A DNA stretch of 21,688 nt from Clostridium sp. CAG:221 (GCA_000435835.1 FR883378.1:1-21688); one strand, 5' to 3'. Counted from the first letter of the stretch, positions 7,368-16,040 are shown. The notes: generated from the sequence alone by a model not told the origin. Numbers and translations: made by a program.

Positions 7368-8045
7368 TTATCTTCCCCTCTTCCCTGTAATTTTTAAGTT
7401 ATATTCAGACCAGTAATTTAAAACCATTATCATAATAAAAGAAATAAAAACAATTATAGCTACCCATTTAAGTGCTGTAGACATATCGCCACTTTCCACC
7501 GCAAAAAATATAGCAAGTGGCATGGTTTGAGTTTTACCAGGAATATTACCAGCAATCATCAAAGTGGCACCAAATTCACCCATGGCTCTAGCAAAAGATA
7601 ATACAATACCTGCTATTATGCCAGGCCAAGCAAGAGGTATAGCAATTTTATAAAATATTTTAAACTCACTTAAGCCTAAAGTTCTAGCAGCAGATATGAT
7701 ATTAGGGTCTATTTGCTCAAAAGATGAGCGGGTAGTTCTATACATCATAGGAAAAGCAACTACAGTTGCCGCAATGACAGTAGCAGTCCATGAAAAAATT
7801 ATGTTAGTATCAAAAAGTTTTAATAGCTTTCCTACAGGACCATTCTTACCGCAAATAAGCAGCAAGAAAAAGCCAAGAACAGTTGGTGGTAAAATAAGAG
7901 GAAGGGTAAAGATGCCATCAATAAATCCCTTAAACCTTCCTTTGTAATTAACAACCAAGTAGGATACTATTATGCCTAATATAAAGGTAATCAGTGTAGC
8001 CAGCAAGGATGTTTTTATTGATATCCATAAAGGTGAAAAATTCAT
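7368..8045 (-). CDS. modB: Molybdate ABC transporter permease ModB
   Basis: A 225-aa inner-membrane permease with five or six hydrophobic helices. It has the EAA-like loop that contacts ModC, ending in ARAMGEFGATLMIAGN, diagnostic of ModB/CysT-type permeases. Length is normal for ModB (about 220-230 aa). A GGAGG-type site in the 24-nt gap after modA precedes ATG 8045. Second gene of modABC. Confidence 0.95.
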   Translation of the reverse strand: MNFSPLWISIKTSLLATLITFILGIIVSYLVVNYKGRFKGFIDGIFTLPLILPPTVLGFFLLLICGKNGPVGKLLKLFDTNIIFSWTATVIAATVVAFPMMYRTTRSSFEQIDPNIISAARTLGLSEFKIFYKIAIPLAWPGIIAGIVLSFARAMGEFGATLMIAGNIPGKTQTMPLAIFFAVESGDMSTALKWVAIIVFISFIMIMVLNYWSEYNLKITGKRGR

Positions 8046-8069
8046 AGCATCATACCTCCTTGAAAAATT

Positions 8070-8849
8070 TTATTCTACAGATTTATAACCATATTTTTTA
8101 AATATATTTTGAGCTTCGTCAGTAAATAAGAAATCTTCAAATGCTTTGGCTGCATCAGTATTTTGGCTATCTTTAATAACAGCAACAGGATAAGTAATTG
8201 GTGAGTGGTATTCTTCAGAAATAGTTTCTACAATTTTTACGTTCTCGTTGCTTAAAGCATCACTTAAATATACAAAACCAACATCAGCATTTCCAGAAGC
8301 AGTCCATGCTAATACTTCTTTAACATCTTTAGCAAAGACAAGTTTATCACTTAAACTGTCTTTAATTGCAAGAGAAGTCAAAGTTTCATCAGCATACTTA
8401 CCAGCAGGAACACTAGAAGGTTCACCAAGGGCGATTTTAGATACTGTATCAGAAGTTAAGCTATCAATAGAAGTAATTTCACTATTGTTGTTTGAAATAA
8501 GCACCAAAGAATTTTTTACTAAATCTTTATTAGTACCATCTAAAAGTAATCCTTCTTCATCTAAGGCAGTCATTTGCTTTTCACCAGCTGAAATAAATAA
8601 ATCACAAGGTGCACCTTGTTCTATTTGTTGTTGAAGGGATCCAGAAGAACCATAGTTTACAACAAAAGATATTTCAGGATTTTTACTTGTATAGGCAGCT
8701 TCTAAGTCAGCCATAGCTTCCTTTAAGCTAGCGGCAGCTGATATATTAAGTTCAATTGATTTATCTTCTTTGTCAGTTGAAGAAGAACATCCTGTTAACA
8801 ATAATGATAAGCAGCATAAGGTTGATAAGAATTTTAATCTTTTAATCAT
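8070..8849 (-). CDS. modA: Molybdate-binding lipoprotein ModA
   Basis: A 259-aa substrate-binding protein. The N-terminus is a lipoprotein signal with lipobox LLTGC (Cys21), so it is anchored to the outer face of the membrane. The mature part has the ModA fold: SAAASLKEAMADLEAAY, then FVVNYGSSGSLQQQIEQGAP and DLFISAG, which supply oxyanion contacts, and DVGFVYLSDA near the hinge. Molybdate (or tungstate) is the expected ligand. First gene of the operon; its upstream region carries three 10-bp phased repeats. An AGAGG site precedes the start. Confidence 0.95.
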   Translation of the reverse strand: MIKRLKFLSTLCCLSLLLTGCSSSTDKEDKSIELNISAAASLKEAMADLEAAYTSKNPEISFVVNYGSSGSLQQQIEQGAPCDLFISAGEKQMTALDEEGLLLDGTNKDLVKNSLVLISNNNSEITSIDSLTSDTVSKIALGEPSSVPAGKYADETLTSLAIKDSLSDKLVFAKDVKEVLAWTASGNADVGFVYLSDALSNENVKIVETISEEYHSPITYPVAVIKDSQNTDAAKAFEDFLFTDEAQNIFKKYGYKSVE

Positions 8850-8892
8850 AATAAAAATACCTCTTTATTTAATAAATTTTATAAAATATAAT

Positions 8893-8936
8893 TAGTTTTG
8901 TTATGTTTTAATATGTTTCAACATGTTTTGTTATAA
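8893..8936 (-). promoter_or_regulatory. 10-bp phased repeats upstream of modA (candidate operator)
   Basis: ATGTTT occurs at 8903-8908, 8913-8918 and 8923-8928, exactly one helical turn apart. Weaker matches flank it on both sides (AGTTTTG at 8894, TGTTATAA at 8930). The array sits 45-85 bp upstream of modA. It does not match the classic ModE palindrome. The spacing suggests side-by-side binding of a regulator or a curved DNA element. The remaining DNA to 9090 holds only a 30-codon frame (8950-9042) without a ribosome binding site. Confidence 0.35.
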
Positions 8937-9090
8937 TCGTTAATATAGCATGAAAGTAATGAAATTTCAATTTATAAAGGAAATTGAAGGATTAGGTGGA
9001 TGTGATACTAAAGATACCGGCAAAATAATGGCAATAACTTAAGGAATATAATATAATTTATATAATAATATTTACAAAGGAGTTAAGGAA

Positions 9091-9297
9091 ATGGATAATT
9101 TAAAAGCACTTAAGAAACAGCTTAAGGAAGATATAATTACATATGATTGTATTGATTATATTGATGAAGATGGAAAGCTTGTTGAATATGTAGAAGTTAC
9201 AATGGTAGATAAGATAATAGATGTACCAATGAGCTTAAAAGAAGTTAATATAGGATTATTAGTAAATAGAATAATTGAATTAGGATTATATAAATAA
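9091..9297 (+). CDS. Small protein of unknown function, 68 aa
   Basis: I do not recognise this protein. It is acidic and soluble with no signal or membrane segment: a basic helical start (LKALKKQLKED), then ITYDCIDYIDEDGKLVEYVEV, probably two beta strands around a turn, and a helical end. A strong ribosome binding site (AAGGAG at 9077-9082, 8 nt spacing) and a shared bidirectional terminator right after the stop support a real, monocistronic gene. It diverges from modA and converges on the YabG gene. Confidence 0.65.
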   Translation: MDNLKALKKQLKEDIITYDCIDYIDEDGKLVEYVEVTMVDKIIDVPMSLKEVNIGLLVNRIIELGLYK

Positions 9298-9333
9298 AAA
9301 ATAAGCTGTATAAACATACAGCTTATTTTTTAT
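9296..9333. terminator. Bidirectional terminator between the 68-aa gene and yabG
   Basis: A 15-bp perfect stem (9296-9310 with 9317-9331) has a 6-nt loop, an A-run on one side and a T-run on the other. It overlaps the stop codons of both convergent genes. Confidence 0.9.
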
Positions 9334-9929
9334 TTATAACATTGGCCATAAGTGTTTATTCCGCCAAAGCTTCCATAGTCAAAATGAAAATCATTATAAA
9401 GAGAATCCATTGTTACTACCATGTTTCTAGGAGTGTTAAATAATCTGTAGGCAATATATACAGGAGCAGTAATAGTAATTGATATTCTTTCAGGAGAGCT
9501 GGCAAAATTGGCACCAGCTTTTATTAATGATTCATAATATGATTCACAGCCTCCTGCAATAATAACTAATTTATTAGTATCAGGATTATATCTTCTAGCC
9601 AGTAGTACAGATTGAATAAAATATTTTGAATATTTATAGTCATTGATATTTCTAGAGTATGGATTAGTAGTCTTACTACAATCATGCCCTGTTACAACTA
9701 ATATATTGGGGTTGTATTTACTTAATAAATATAGGATATATTGAGGCTGTTTTTCTTCTTTAATAACTACTCCTATTACATTTACATTTAAATACTTATA
9801 TAAACTTATGCACTGCTTAAGACAAGATATATCAGAATCTATATGAAGAACAAGACCAGAGCAGCAATTTTTTAACCATGGAGGATTGGTATAAGCTATA
9901 GTTTTCATAGTATCTAAAATATTCTGCAT
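9330..9929 (-). CDS. yabG: YabG-like sporulation protease (short form)
   Basis: The 199-aa protein matches the catalytic part of YabG (peptidase U57), which processes spore coat and cortex proteins in the mother cell. Signatures are LVLHIDSD (residues 26-33), NILVVTGHD with likely catalytic His82, LVIIAGGCES with likely nucleophile Cys128, IKAGANFASSPERI and APVYIAYR. The 46-residue His-Cys spacing agrees with the family as I remember it. About 90 N-terminal residues of the usual 290-aa protein are missing. The start is uncertain. The only strong ribosome binding site (AAGGAGG, near 9960) lies about 30 nt before ATG 9929. The frame is open between them, but its only other near-start codons there are CTG and ATT. 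Either a weak start is used or the 5' end was lost. Confidence 0.8.
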   Translation of the reverse strand: MQNILDTMKTIAYTNPPWLKNCCSGLVLHIDSDISCLKQCISLYKYLNVNVIGVVIKEEKQPQYILYLLSKYNPNILVVTGHDCSKTTNPYSRNINDYKYSKYFIQSVLLARRYNPDTNKLVIIAGGCESYYESLIKAGANFASSPERISITITAPVYIAYRLFNTPRNMVVTMDSLYNDFHFDYGSFGGINTYGQCYK

Positions 9930-10126
9930 AATTAAATATAACAGTTGATATGCAGAAATCCTCCTTAAAATTTTATATATTACATATTATGCAGTTACAT
10001 AATTAAATGATAGTAGATGAAGAAAAATACTAAATTTTTTATATAACTTTAGCAGTTAAGGAATAAAAGAAAAAAGAATAATTAAAAATAAGTATATTAA
10101 ATATTTATTATTAAGGAGAGGACAAT

Positions 10127-12211
10127 ATGAAAGTAGTAAGATCTACCTGTAATTATTGCTCAATAGCATGTAATTTTGATTTTCATGTTAACGAAGAAAA
10201 TTTTATAAATGCGGTGAAACCTACAGAGGATTATCCAGTAAATGCAGGATTTTGTTGTGTAAAAGGACTTAATTTAGATAAGCAAAATACTAAATTTGAA
10301 AATCCTGTACTTCCAATATTGAAGGATAAAAATGGTGATTTAAAGCAGATATCTTGGAAGGAAGCTTTTAATATATTTGCTGAACGTGTAAAAAAGATTC
10401 AAAAGGAGAATGGTAAAGAAAGCTTTGCATTTTTAAGTACAGGTCAATTATGCACTGAAGAGATGGCTCTTATTGGTCACATAGGCAGGACTTTCTTAGG
10501 TGGTAATGGTGATGGTAATACTAGACTTTGCATGGCTACATCAGTTGTAGCATATAAACAAAGCTTTGGATTTGATGCGCCACCATATACTTTAAAGGAT
10601 TTAGAACTTTCTGATGTAATAATATTTTTTGGTAGCAATCCAGTGGTAGCACATCCAATATTATGGAGTAGAGTATTAAAAAATGAAATTAAGGATAAAA
10701 AGATTATAGTGATAGATCCAAGAAGAAGTGAGACAGCTTGTAATTCAGATATATGGATAGATCTTAAACCTAAGAGTGACTTATATCTTATATATGCCAT
10801 AGCAAATGTACTTATTGAAAACAATTGGATTGATGAGGAGTTTATCAGAAATCATACAGAAGACTTTGAAGGTTTTAAAGAACATATTAAAAAATATGAT
10901 ATAAATGATGTGGAAGAATATACTGGAATTTCTAAGGGGAGAGTTAAAGAGTTAGCAGAAATAATACATAAAGGTAAAAATGTATCATTTTGGTGGACCA
11001 TGGGAGTAAATCAAGGATATCAAGCTGTAAGAACAGCACAAGGAATTATTAATTTAGCGCTAATGACTGGAAATATAGGAAGACCAGGTACAGGAGCAAA
11101 TTCTATAACAGGACAATGTAATGCCATGGGTTCAAGGGCATTTAGCAATACTACAGGTCTTTATGGTGGAGGAGAATACACTGATGAAAAAAGAAGGAAA
11201 GCTGTTGCAGAAGCTTTAGATATTGATGAAGATATGCTTCCTACTAAGCCAACATTGCCTTATAACGTCATAGTAGATAAGATACTTTCAGGTGAAATAA
11301 AGGCATTATGGATAGTTGCCACTAATCCAATAGTATCATGGATAAATGATTATGAATTTAAGAAAGCAGCAGAAAAACTTGAATTTCTAGTGGTACAGGA
11401 TATTTATAGTGATACTGAAACAGCTAAGTATTGTGATTTGTTCTTGCCATCAACTAATGGATTAAAGAAGGAAGGAGTAATTATAAATACTGAGAGAAGA
11501 CTTTCTAAGTTAGATCCTGTACTTCCAAAGATGGAAAATGAACTATCAGATTATGATATTGCATTAGGTATAGGTAAAGCATTAGGAATGGGTAAGCTTT
11601 TAGATAAATGGAAGACTCCAGAGATAGCCTTTAATACTATAAAGCAATGTACTAAAGGAACTCCTTGTGATATAACTGGTGTAACTTATGAAAATCTTAA
11701 GGAATCTAGAGGTATACAATGGCCGTTTAGGGAAGGAGAAAAGCTAGAAGAAGATGAAAGAAGGCTCTTTGAAGATAAACATTTTTATACTGCCAGTGGA
11801 AAAGCAAAATTTATCTATGAAGATATAGAGGAAGTTAAATATAAGCAAAATGAAGAATATCCATATTTACTTAACACAGGCAGAGCTACTGTAGGTCAAT
11901 GGCATACACTAACAAGGACAAGAGAAATACAGGATGTATATGCTATTTCAGTTAAAGAAGGGTATGTAAATATGAACCCTGATTTAGCAGAAGAATTAGG
12001 TATAAATGAAAATGAAAAGATAAAGATAGTATCACCAAATGGAGTGATAAATTATTTCATTGTTAAATTTAGCAGGACTGTAAAGAAAGATCATTTATTT
12101 GCACCAATGCATTATGTAGAGGCAAATTCAGTGCTGCCATCTATCTTTGATAAGTATTCAAAAGAGCCTAGTTTTAAATATGTACCAGTTAACATAGAAA
12201 AAGTATATTAG
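10127..12211 (+). CDS. narB: Molybdopterin nitrate reductase catalytic subunit (NarB/NasA type)
   Basis: A 694-aa cytoplasmic bis-MGD oxidoreductase with no Tat signal. The N-terminal [4Fe-4S] ligands are Cys8, Cys11, Cys15 and Cys44 (CxxC-x3-C...CVKG), with the relay Lys46. The Mo ligand is Cys135 in NTRLCMAT; a cysteine rather than selenocysteine argues against many formate dehydrogenases. TGQCNAMGSRAFSNTT (around residue 325) is characteristic of assimilatory/ferredoxin-type nitrate reductases. The C-terminal cofactor-binding part has LNTGRATVGQWHT. Length fits NarB (about 700 aa) rather than periplasmic NapA (about 830). It reduces nitrate to nitrite. AAGGAG lies 8 nt before ATG. It heads a four-gene run and lies near modABC-mop, which supply molybdenum. 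A formate-dehydrogenase-like role is the main alternative. Confidence 0.87.
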   Translation: MKVVRSTCNYCSIACNFDFHVNEENFINAVKPTEDYPVNAGFCCVKGLNLDKQNTKFENPVLPILKDKNGDLKQISWKEAFNIFAERVKKIQKENGKESFAFLSTGQLCTEEMALIGHIGRTFLGGNGDGNTRLCMATSVVAYKQSFGFDAPPYTLKDLELSDVIIFFGSNPVVAHPILWSRVLKNEIKDKKIIVIDPRRSETACNSDIWIDLKPKSDLYLIYAIANVLIENNWIDEEFIRNHTEDFEGFKEHIKKYDINDVEEYTGISKGRVKELAEIIHKGKNVSFWWTMGVNQGYQAVRTAQGIINLALMTGNIGRPGTGANSITGQCNAMGSRAFSNTTGLYGGGEYTDEKRRKAVAEALDIDEDMLPTKPTLPYNVIVDKILSGEIKALWIVATNPIVSWINDYEFKKAAEKLEFLVVQDIYSDTETAKYCDLFLPSTNGLKKEGVIINTERRLSKLDPVLPKMENELSDYDIALGIGKALGMGKLLDKWKTPEIAFNTIKQCTKGTPCDITGVTYENLKESRGIQWPFREGEKLEEDERRLFEDKHFYTASGKAKFIYEDIEEVKYKQNEEYPYLLNTGRATVGQWHTLTRTREIQDVYAISVKEGYVNMNPDLAEELGINENEKIKIVSPNGVINYFIVKFSRTVKKDHLFAPMHYVEANSVLPSIFDKYSKEPSFKYVPVNIEKVY

Positions 12212-12221
12212 GAGAAAAGCT

Positions 12222-12635
12222 ATGAAAAGGATAAAGATTGATAGGAAAAAATGTATAGGATGTTTAACATGTACTACAGCATGTAAAGTGGCTCATGGAG
12301 GAAGAGATACAAGAGGTCATGTAGTAATTAATAGTCAAGGAAATTATGCACCAATTTATTGTAGGCACTGTACAAGACCAGAATGTGTTTATGCATGTCC
12401 TACTGGTGCAATGCAAAAAGATAATGAAACTGGCTATGCACTTTATGATAAAAGCAGATGTGCAACATGTTTTATGTGCATAATGGCATGTCCTTATGGA
12501 GTATTAAAAATGGATTATCAGACCAATAGAGAAGTTATGAAATGTGATATGTGTCTTACTGTCAAAGAACAGACTCCACAGTGTGCAGCAAAATGCCCAA
12601 TGGGAGCATTAACCTTACAGGAGGTGGAATCATAA
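12222..12635 (+). CDS. Four-cluster ferredoxin-type electron transfer subunit
   Basis: A 137-aa iron-sulfur protein of the DmsB/NapG-like class with 16 cysteines in four groups: CIGCLTCTTAC, CRHCTRPECVYACP, CATCFMCIMACP, and CDMCLTV...CAAKCP. This is enough for four [4Fe-4S] clusters. It begins 10 nt after the reductase stop and ends 1 nt before the flavoprotein start. It should carry electrons between that flavoprotein and the molybdoenzyme (inference from order). There is no signal peptide, so the complex is cytoplasmic. Confidence 0.92.
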   Translation: MKRIKIDRKKCIGCLTCTTACKVAHGGRDTRGHVVINSQGNYAPIYCRHCTRPECVYACPTGAMQKDNETGYALYDKSRCATCFMCIMACPYGVLKMDYQTNREVMKCDMCLTVKEQTPQCAAKCPMGALTLQEVES

Positions 12636-12636
12636 G

Positions 12637-13860
12637 ATGGCATATGTAGTAGTAGGTGCTTCAGCTGCTGGAATAAATGCAGCTAAGACTTTAAGAGAAA
12701 TAAATAAAGATATAGAAATCATCTTAGTATCAAAAGATGAATATGTATATTCACGTTGTATTTTGCATCATTTCTTAGATGGACGCCGTGATATAGAAGA
12801 TTTAGACTTTTCTCCAGGAGAGTTTTTCAAAAAATATGATATTAAATGGATGAAGGGCGTGGAAGTAACAGGCATTGATACGAAAGAAAAAAAGCTTAAA
12901 CTAGATAATGGAGAAGACTTGCCATATGAAAAGGTAGTATTGGCAACAGGTGCATCATCATTCCTACCTCCAATAGAAAATTTGCGTACTGCCAATAATG
13001 TAATAGGATTAAGAAATTTAGATGATGCCATAAGGATAAAAGAAATAGCTCCAAAAGTTAAAAATATTATTATACTAGGAGCAGGTCTTGTTGGTGTAGA
13101 TGCAATGGCAGGTCTGTTAGATTATGATGCCAAAGTAACTATGATAGAAATGGGAGATAGGATATTACCACTGCAACTAGATCATTATGCAGCCAATGTA
13201 TATATTGAAAGGTTGAAAGAGGAAGGGGTGGATTTTAGATTTAATGTAAGAGCAGAAAAAGTAATTGTTGATGAAAATAATAATCCTGTGGCAATAAAAT
13301 TGAATACTGGTGAAGAAGTTCCAGGAGAACTTATCATTGCATGTACAGGTGTAAGGTCTAATGTAGGTTTTCTAGAAGGTTCTGGTATTGAATGTGATAA
13401 ATTTGGCTTAATATTTAATCCTAAAGGAGAAACAAATGTTAAAGATGTTTATGGAGCAGGAGATATAAGTGGAAGAAATCCTATATGGCCAACTGCAGTA
13501 AAGGAAGGATTAATTGCAGCCAACAATATGTGCAATAAGGATATATATATGGAAGATTTTTTTGGTAGTAAAAATACTATGAATTTTTGTGGTGTAGCAA
13601 CAATGTCCTTAGGAACTGTTATTAAGCCAGATGATACTTATGAAGAAGCTGTAGAGATAAAAGGAAAGGATTATAAAAAGATTATACATAAGAATGGAAC
13701 AATTTATGGAGCAATAGTTCAAGGAGACTTATCATATGTAGGTGTATTAACACAGCTTATAAAAGATAAGATAAATATAGATAGGGTTAAGAAACCAATA
13801 TTCCAAATTGATTATTCTGACTTCTTTAACGAAAAGGAAAATTTAGAATTTGTATATTAG
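12637..13860 (+). CDS. FAD/NAD(P)-dependent oxidoreductase (NADH:rubredoxin-reductase / NirB-N-terminus type)
   Basis: A 407-aa pyridine nucleotide-disulfide family flavoprotein. The FAD-binding motif at the N-terminus is GASAAG (residues 7-12). The active-site region is YSRCILHHFLDG. The NAD(P)-binding site is ILGAGLVGVDA (Gly148-Gly150-Gly153), and the second FAD motif is VYGAGDIS (271-278). Such proteins oxidise NAD(P)H and pass electrons to an iron-sulfur partner, here most likely the ferredoxin just upstream. The start is translationally coupled: its AGGAGG lies inside the ferredoxin gene and the gap is 1 nt. Acting alone as an NADH oxidase or CoA-disulfide reductase is less likely given the operon. 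Confidence 0.87.
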   Translation: MAYVVVGASAAGINAAKTLREINKDIEIILVSKDEYVYSRCILHHFLDGRRDIEDLDFSPGEFFKKYDIKWMKGVEVTGIDTKEKKLKLDNGEDLPYEKVVLATGASSFLPPIENLRTANNVIGLRNLDDAIRIKEIAPKVKNIIILGAGLVGVDAMAGLLDYDAKVTMIEMGDRILPLQLDHYAANVYIERLKEEGVDFRFNVRAEKVIVDENNNPVAIKLNTGEEVPGELIIACTGVRSNVGFLEGSGIECDKFGLIFNPKGETNVKDVYGAGDISGRNPIWPTAVKEGLIAANNMCNKDIYMEDFFGSKNTMNFCGVATMSLGTVIKPDDTYEEAVEIKGKDYKKIIHKNGTIYGAIVQGDLSYVGVLTQLIKDKINIDRVKKPIFQIDYSDFFNEKENLEFVY

Positions 13861-13871
13861 GGGTTATATGT

Positions 13872-14099
13872 ATGTTTGGTATTCCTTTAATTGAGTGGAT
13901 AGGATATTTAGCATCAATATTAATAGCCATATCCATGTTTATGAAAGATATAGTTAAATTGAGATTTATTAATCTTGTAGGATCTTTACTTTTTGCTTTT
14001 TATGGATTTAGCATCAAAGCATATCCAGTAGCAATAATAAATTCAATAATAGTTTTTATAAATATATATTATTTATATAAATTATATAATAAAAATTAA
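13872..14099 (+). CDS. Small membrane protein, YgjV-like
   Basis: A 75-aa protein with three hydrophobic helices and little else. The motifs YLASILIAISMFMKDIVKLR and INLVGSLLFAFYGF resemble the repeat unit of YgjV-type/SemiSWEET-like proteins, which form three-helix bundles as dimers. Function and substrate are unknown. It starts 11 nt after the flavoprotein stop, with GGGG as a weak ribosome binding site, so it is probably the last gene of the nitrate reductase operon. A link to nitrate or nitrite movement is speculative. Confidence 0.65.
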   Translation: MFGIPLIEWIGYLASILIAISMFMKDIVKLRFINLVGSLLFAFYGFSIKAYPVAIINSIIVFINIYYLYKLYNKN

Positions 14100-14237
14100 A
14101 ATTTTTAGTAAATGTTTTCATAAATATAAGTTAAGCTGAATATATCTTTTTATATAAGGAAATAAAAAAAGTTATGTATAAAAAATTTATTTCTGTAAAA
14201 GATAAATTTTATTAAATGAATTTAGGAGGTTTTGGTT

Positions 14238-14384
14238 ATGAACAATTATTCTCAAATGGACATTACTTCATATTTAGCAAAGTATATTGATGAAAACGGA
14301 TGTAGCTTTGAACAGGCATGTGAGGATTTAGGAATTGATGAAACCCAGCTTTCAAGTGAAAAAGATGAGTACGAAATGTATTAA
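14238..14384 (+). CDS. 48-aa small acidic protein
   Basis: ATG 14238 follows a strong AGGAGG (14224-14229) by 8 nt. The product begins MNNYSQMDITSYLAKYI, continues ENGCSFEQACEDLGIDE and ends DEYEMY. It is acidic with two cysteines. The central part resembles a helix-turn-helix-like pair (SFEQACEDLGI). I do not know its function. It has its own terminator, so it is a separate unit rather than the first gene of the radical SAM operon, although its position before such an enzyme raises the question of a modified peptide. Confidence 0.6.
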   Translation: MNNYSQMDITSYLAKYIDENGCSFEQACEDLGIDETQLSSEKDEYEMY

Positions 14385-14398
14385 TTAAGTATAAGTGT

Positions 14399-14442
14399 AA
14401 AACCTATTGATAAAAAATAGATATCAATAGGTTTTAATTTTT
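14399..14442 (+). terminator. Intrinsic terminator of the 48-aa gene
   Basis: AAAACCTATTGATA (14399-14412) pairs perfectly with TATCAATAGGTTTT (14422-14435). The loop is 9 nt, followed by AATTTTT. Confidence 0.9.
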
Positions 14443-14543
14443 ATAAATTACATAAGTATAATAATATAAACATTAGAATATTAATATTAGTAGCCATAAA
14501 GACAATTATTAATTATTTTCAATTGATATAAGGGGGGAATTAT

Positions 14544-15947
14544 ATGTTAAATGCTAAGTACAAAGTAGAAAAAATGTTTTTGAGACAAGTATTTAATTAT
14601 TTACGAAAGAACCCAGAAGAGAATTTAGAAAAGATAATGAAATGGATTAGAAAATTTGATACAGAACACTTATATGATGACCAATATGATGTTATTGAAG
14701 GTTATTTAGCAGAAAAAGATAATAATTGGAGACAACTGATGGTGAGAATGACCAAAGAAATAAATCCAAACATATTACAAACAGTATTTACAAATTTCTT
14801 ACTTAATGCAGCAATAAAAGGATGGGGAGAAATTGAAAAAAATAAAGAAAAGTATGGTTATGATATACCATTTACAATTTTAGTAGATCCAACTACTGCA
14901 TGTAATAAAAAATGTATTGGTTGTTGGGCAGCTGATTATAATAAGGCTTTAAATTTATCTTTTGAACAATTAGATAAATTGTTCACTGAAGGAAAGGAAC
15001 TGGGAATATACTTCTATATAATGACTGGAGGAGAGCCTCTAGTAAGGAAAAAAGATATACTAAGGCTTGCTGAAAAACATGATGATTGTGTATTTATGAT
15101 ATTTACCAATGGAACACTTATTGATCAACAATTTTGTGATGATTTATGCAGATTAGGTAATATAGTACCTACTATAAGCGTAGAAGGATTTGGTGATGCT
15201 ACCGATGGAAGAAGAGGAAAAGGTTCTTGGAAAGATATAATGCGAGCAATGGATTTAATGAAATTAAACAAAGTTCCTTTTGGCTTCTCTACTTGCTTTA
15301 CAACTGCAAATTGTGATAGCGTCTTAAGTGATAAATTTATTGATTTAATGATAGATAAAGGAGCATTTTTCTCATGGTATTTCACCTTCATGCCAGTTGG
15401 ATGTGGTACAGATACTTCATTAATGGCTAATCCAGATCAAAGAGAAAAATTATATAGGACTATCCGTGGATGGAGAAATAACAAAGCTATCTTTAATATG
15501 GATTTTTGGCATGATGCTGAATATGTTGGAGGCTGTATTGCTGGAGGAAGACGTTATTGCCATATCAATGCCAATGGAGATGTTGAACCATGTGTATTTT
15601 GTCATTATTCAGGAGCTAATATTAAGGAGGTATCATTGGTAGAAGCTTTGGGACAACCGCTATTTAGAGAGTATCAAAAAAATCAACCTTTTAATGAAAA
15701 CCAATTTAGACCATGTCCTATATTAGATAATGCACCTAAGATTGCAGAAATGGTTAAGAATTCAGGGGCTAAGTCTACAGAATTTATTAATCCAGAAGAA
15801 GTAGACGATTTATGCAAGAAGACCATTGAATATGGAAAGACATGGGCTAAGAGGGCAGAACCATTATGGAAAGAAAATTTAAGATGTAAAAAAGGTTGTG
15901 CTAGTTGTAGTAAAAAAGATGAAAAAAATAATTATATGAAAGTATAA
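14544..15947 (+). CDS. Radical SAM protein with SPASM-like C-terminus
   Basis: A 467-aa cytoplasmic enzyme. The SAM-binding [4Fe-4S] motif CxxxCxxC is at Cys120, Cys124 and Cys127 (CNKKCIGC), followed by MTGGEP, the usual SAM-contact motif. A long helical N-terminal extension (about 110 residues) precedes it. The C-terminal part has further cysteines: Cys331, Cys339, Cys350 and Cys353 within HINANGDVEPCVFCHYSG, a later CP, and a CKKGCASC tail. This is an arrangement like SPASM/twitch domains that bind auxiliary clusters. Substrate unknown. SPASM enzymes often modify peptides or proteins, but I see no clear RiPP precursor or exporter here. A GGGGG-rich site precedes the start; a terminator follows. 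Confidence 0.85.
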   Translation: MLNAKYKVEKMFLRQVFNYLRKNPEENLEKIMKWIRKFDTEHLYDDQYDVIEGYLAEKDNNWRQLMVRMTKEINPNILQTVFTNFLLNAAIKGWGEIEKNKEKYGYDIPFTILVDPTTACNKKCIGCWAADYNKALNLSFEQLDKLFTEGKELGIYFYIMTGGEPLVRKKDILRLAEKHDDCVFMIFTNGTLIDQQFCDDLCRLGNIVPTISVEGFGDATDGRRGKGSWKDIMRAMDLMKLNKVPFGFSTCFTTANCDSVLSDKFIDLMIDKGAFFSWYFTFMPVGCGTDTSLMANPDQREKLYRTIRGWRNNKAIFNMDFWHDAEYVGGCIAGGRRYCHINANGDVEPCVFCHYSGANIKEVSLVEALGQPLFREYQKNQPFNENQFRPCPILDNAPKIAEMVKNSGAKSTEFINPEEVDDLCKKTIEYGKTWAKRAEPLWKENLRCKKGCASCSKKDEKNNYMKV

Positions 15948-16004
15948 TATAATATTTAGTTTTTAGGGGGATGCCAGAATACGTTAGCTAAGTGTTAAAT
16001 CTTA

Positions 16005-16040
16005 AAAAAAGAAATTGTCTAAAAAGGCAATTTCTTTTTT
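16005..16040. terminator. Bidirectional terminator between the radical SAM gene and ywlG
   Basis: AAAAAAGAAATTG (16005-16017) pairs with CAATTTCTTTTTT (16028-16040), plus two inner pairs and a 6-nt loop. A- and T-runs flank it, so it can serve both convergent genes. Confidence 0.85.

Noticed and set aside
8950..9042. 30-codon frame (MKVMKFQFIKEIEGLGG..) between modA and the 68-aa gene
   Set aside because: No ribosome binding site and no family that I recognise; it may be a relic or chance.
10477..10824. Minus-strand open frame inside the nitrate reductase gene
   Set aside because: Antisense shadow of a strongly supported coding region.
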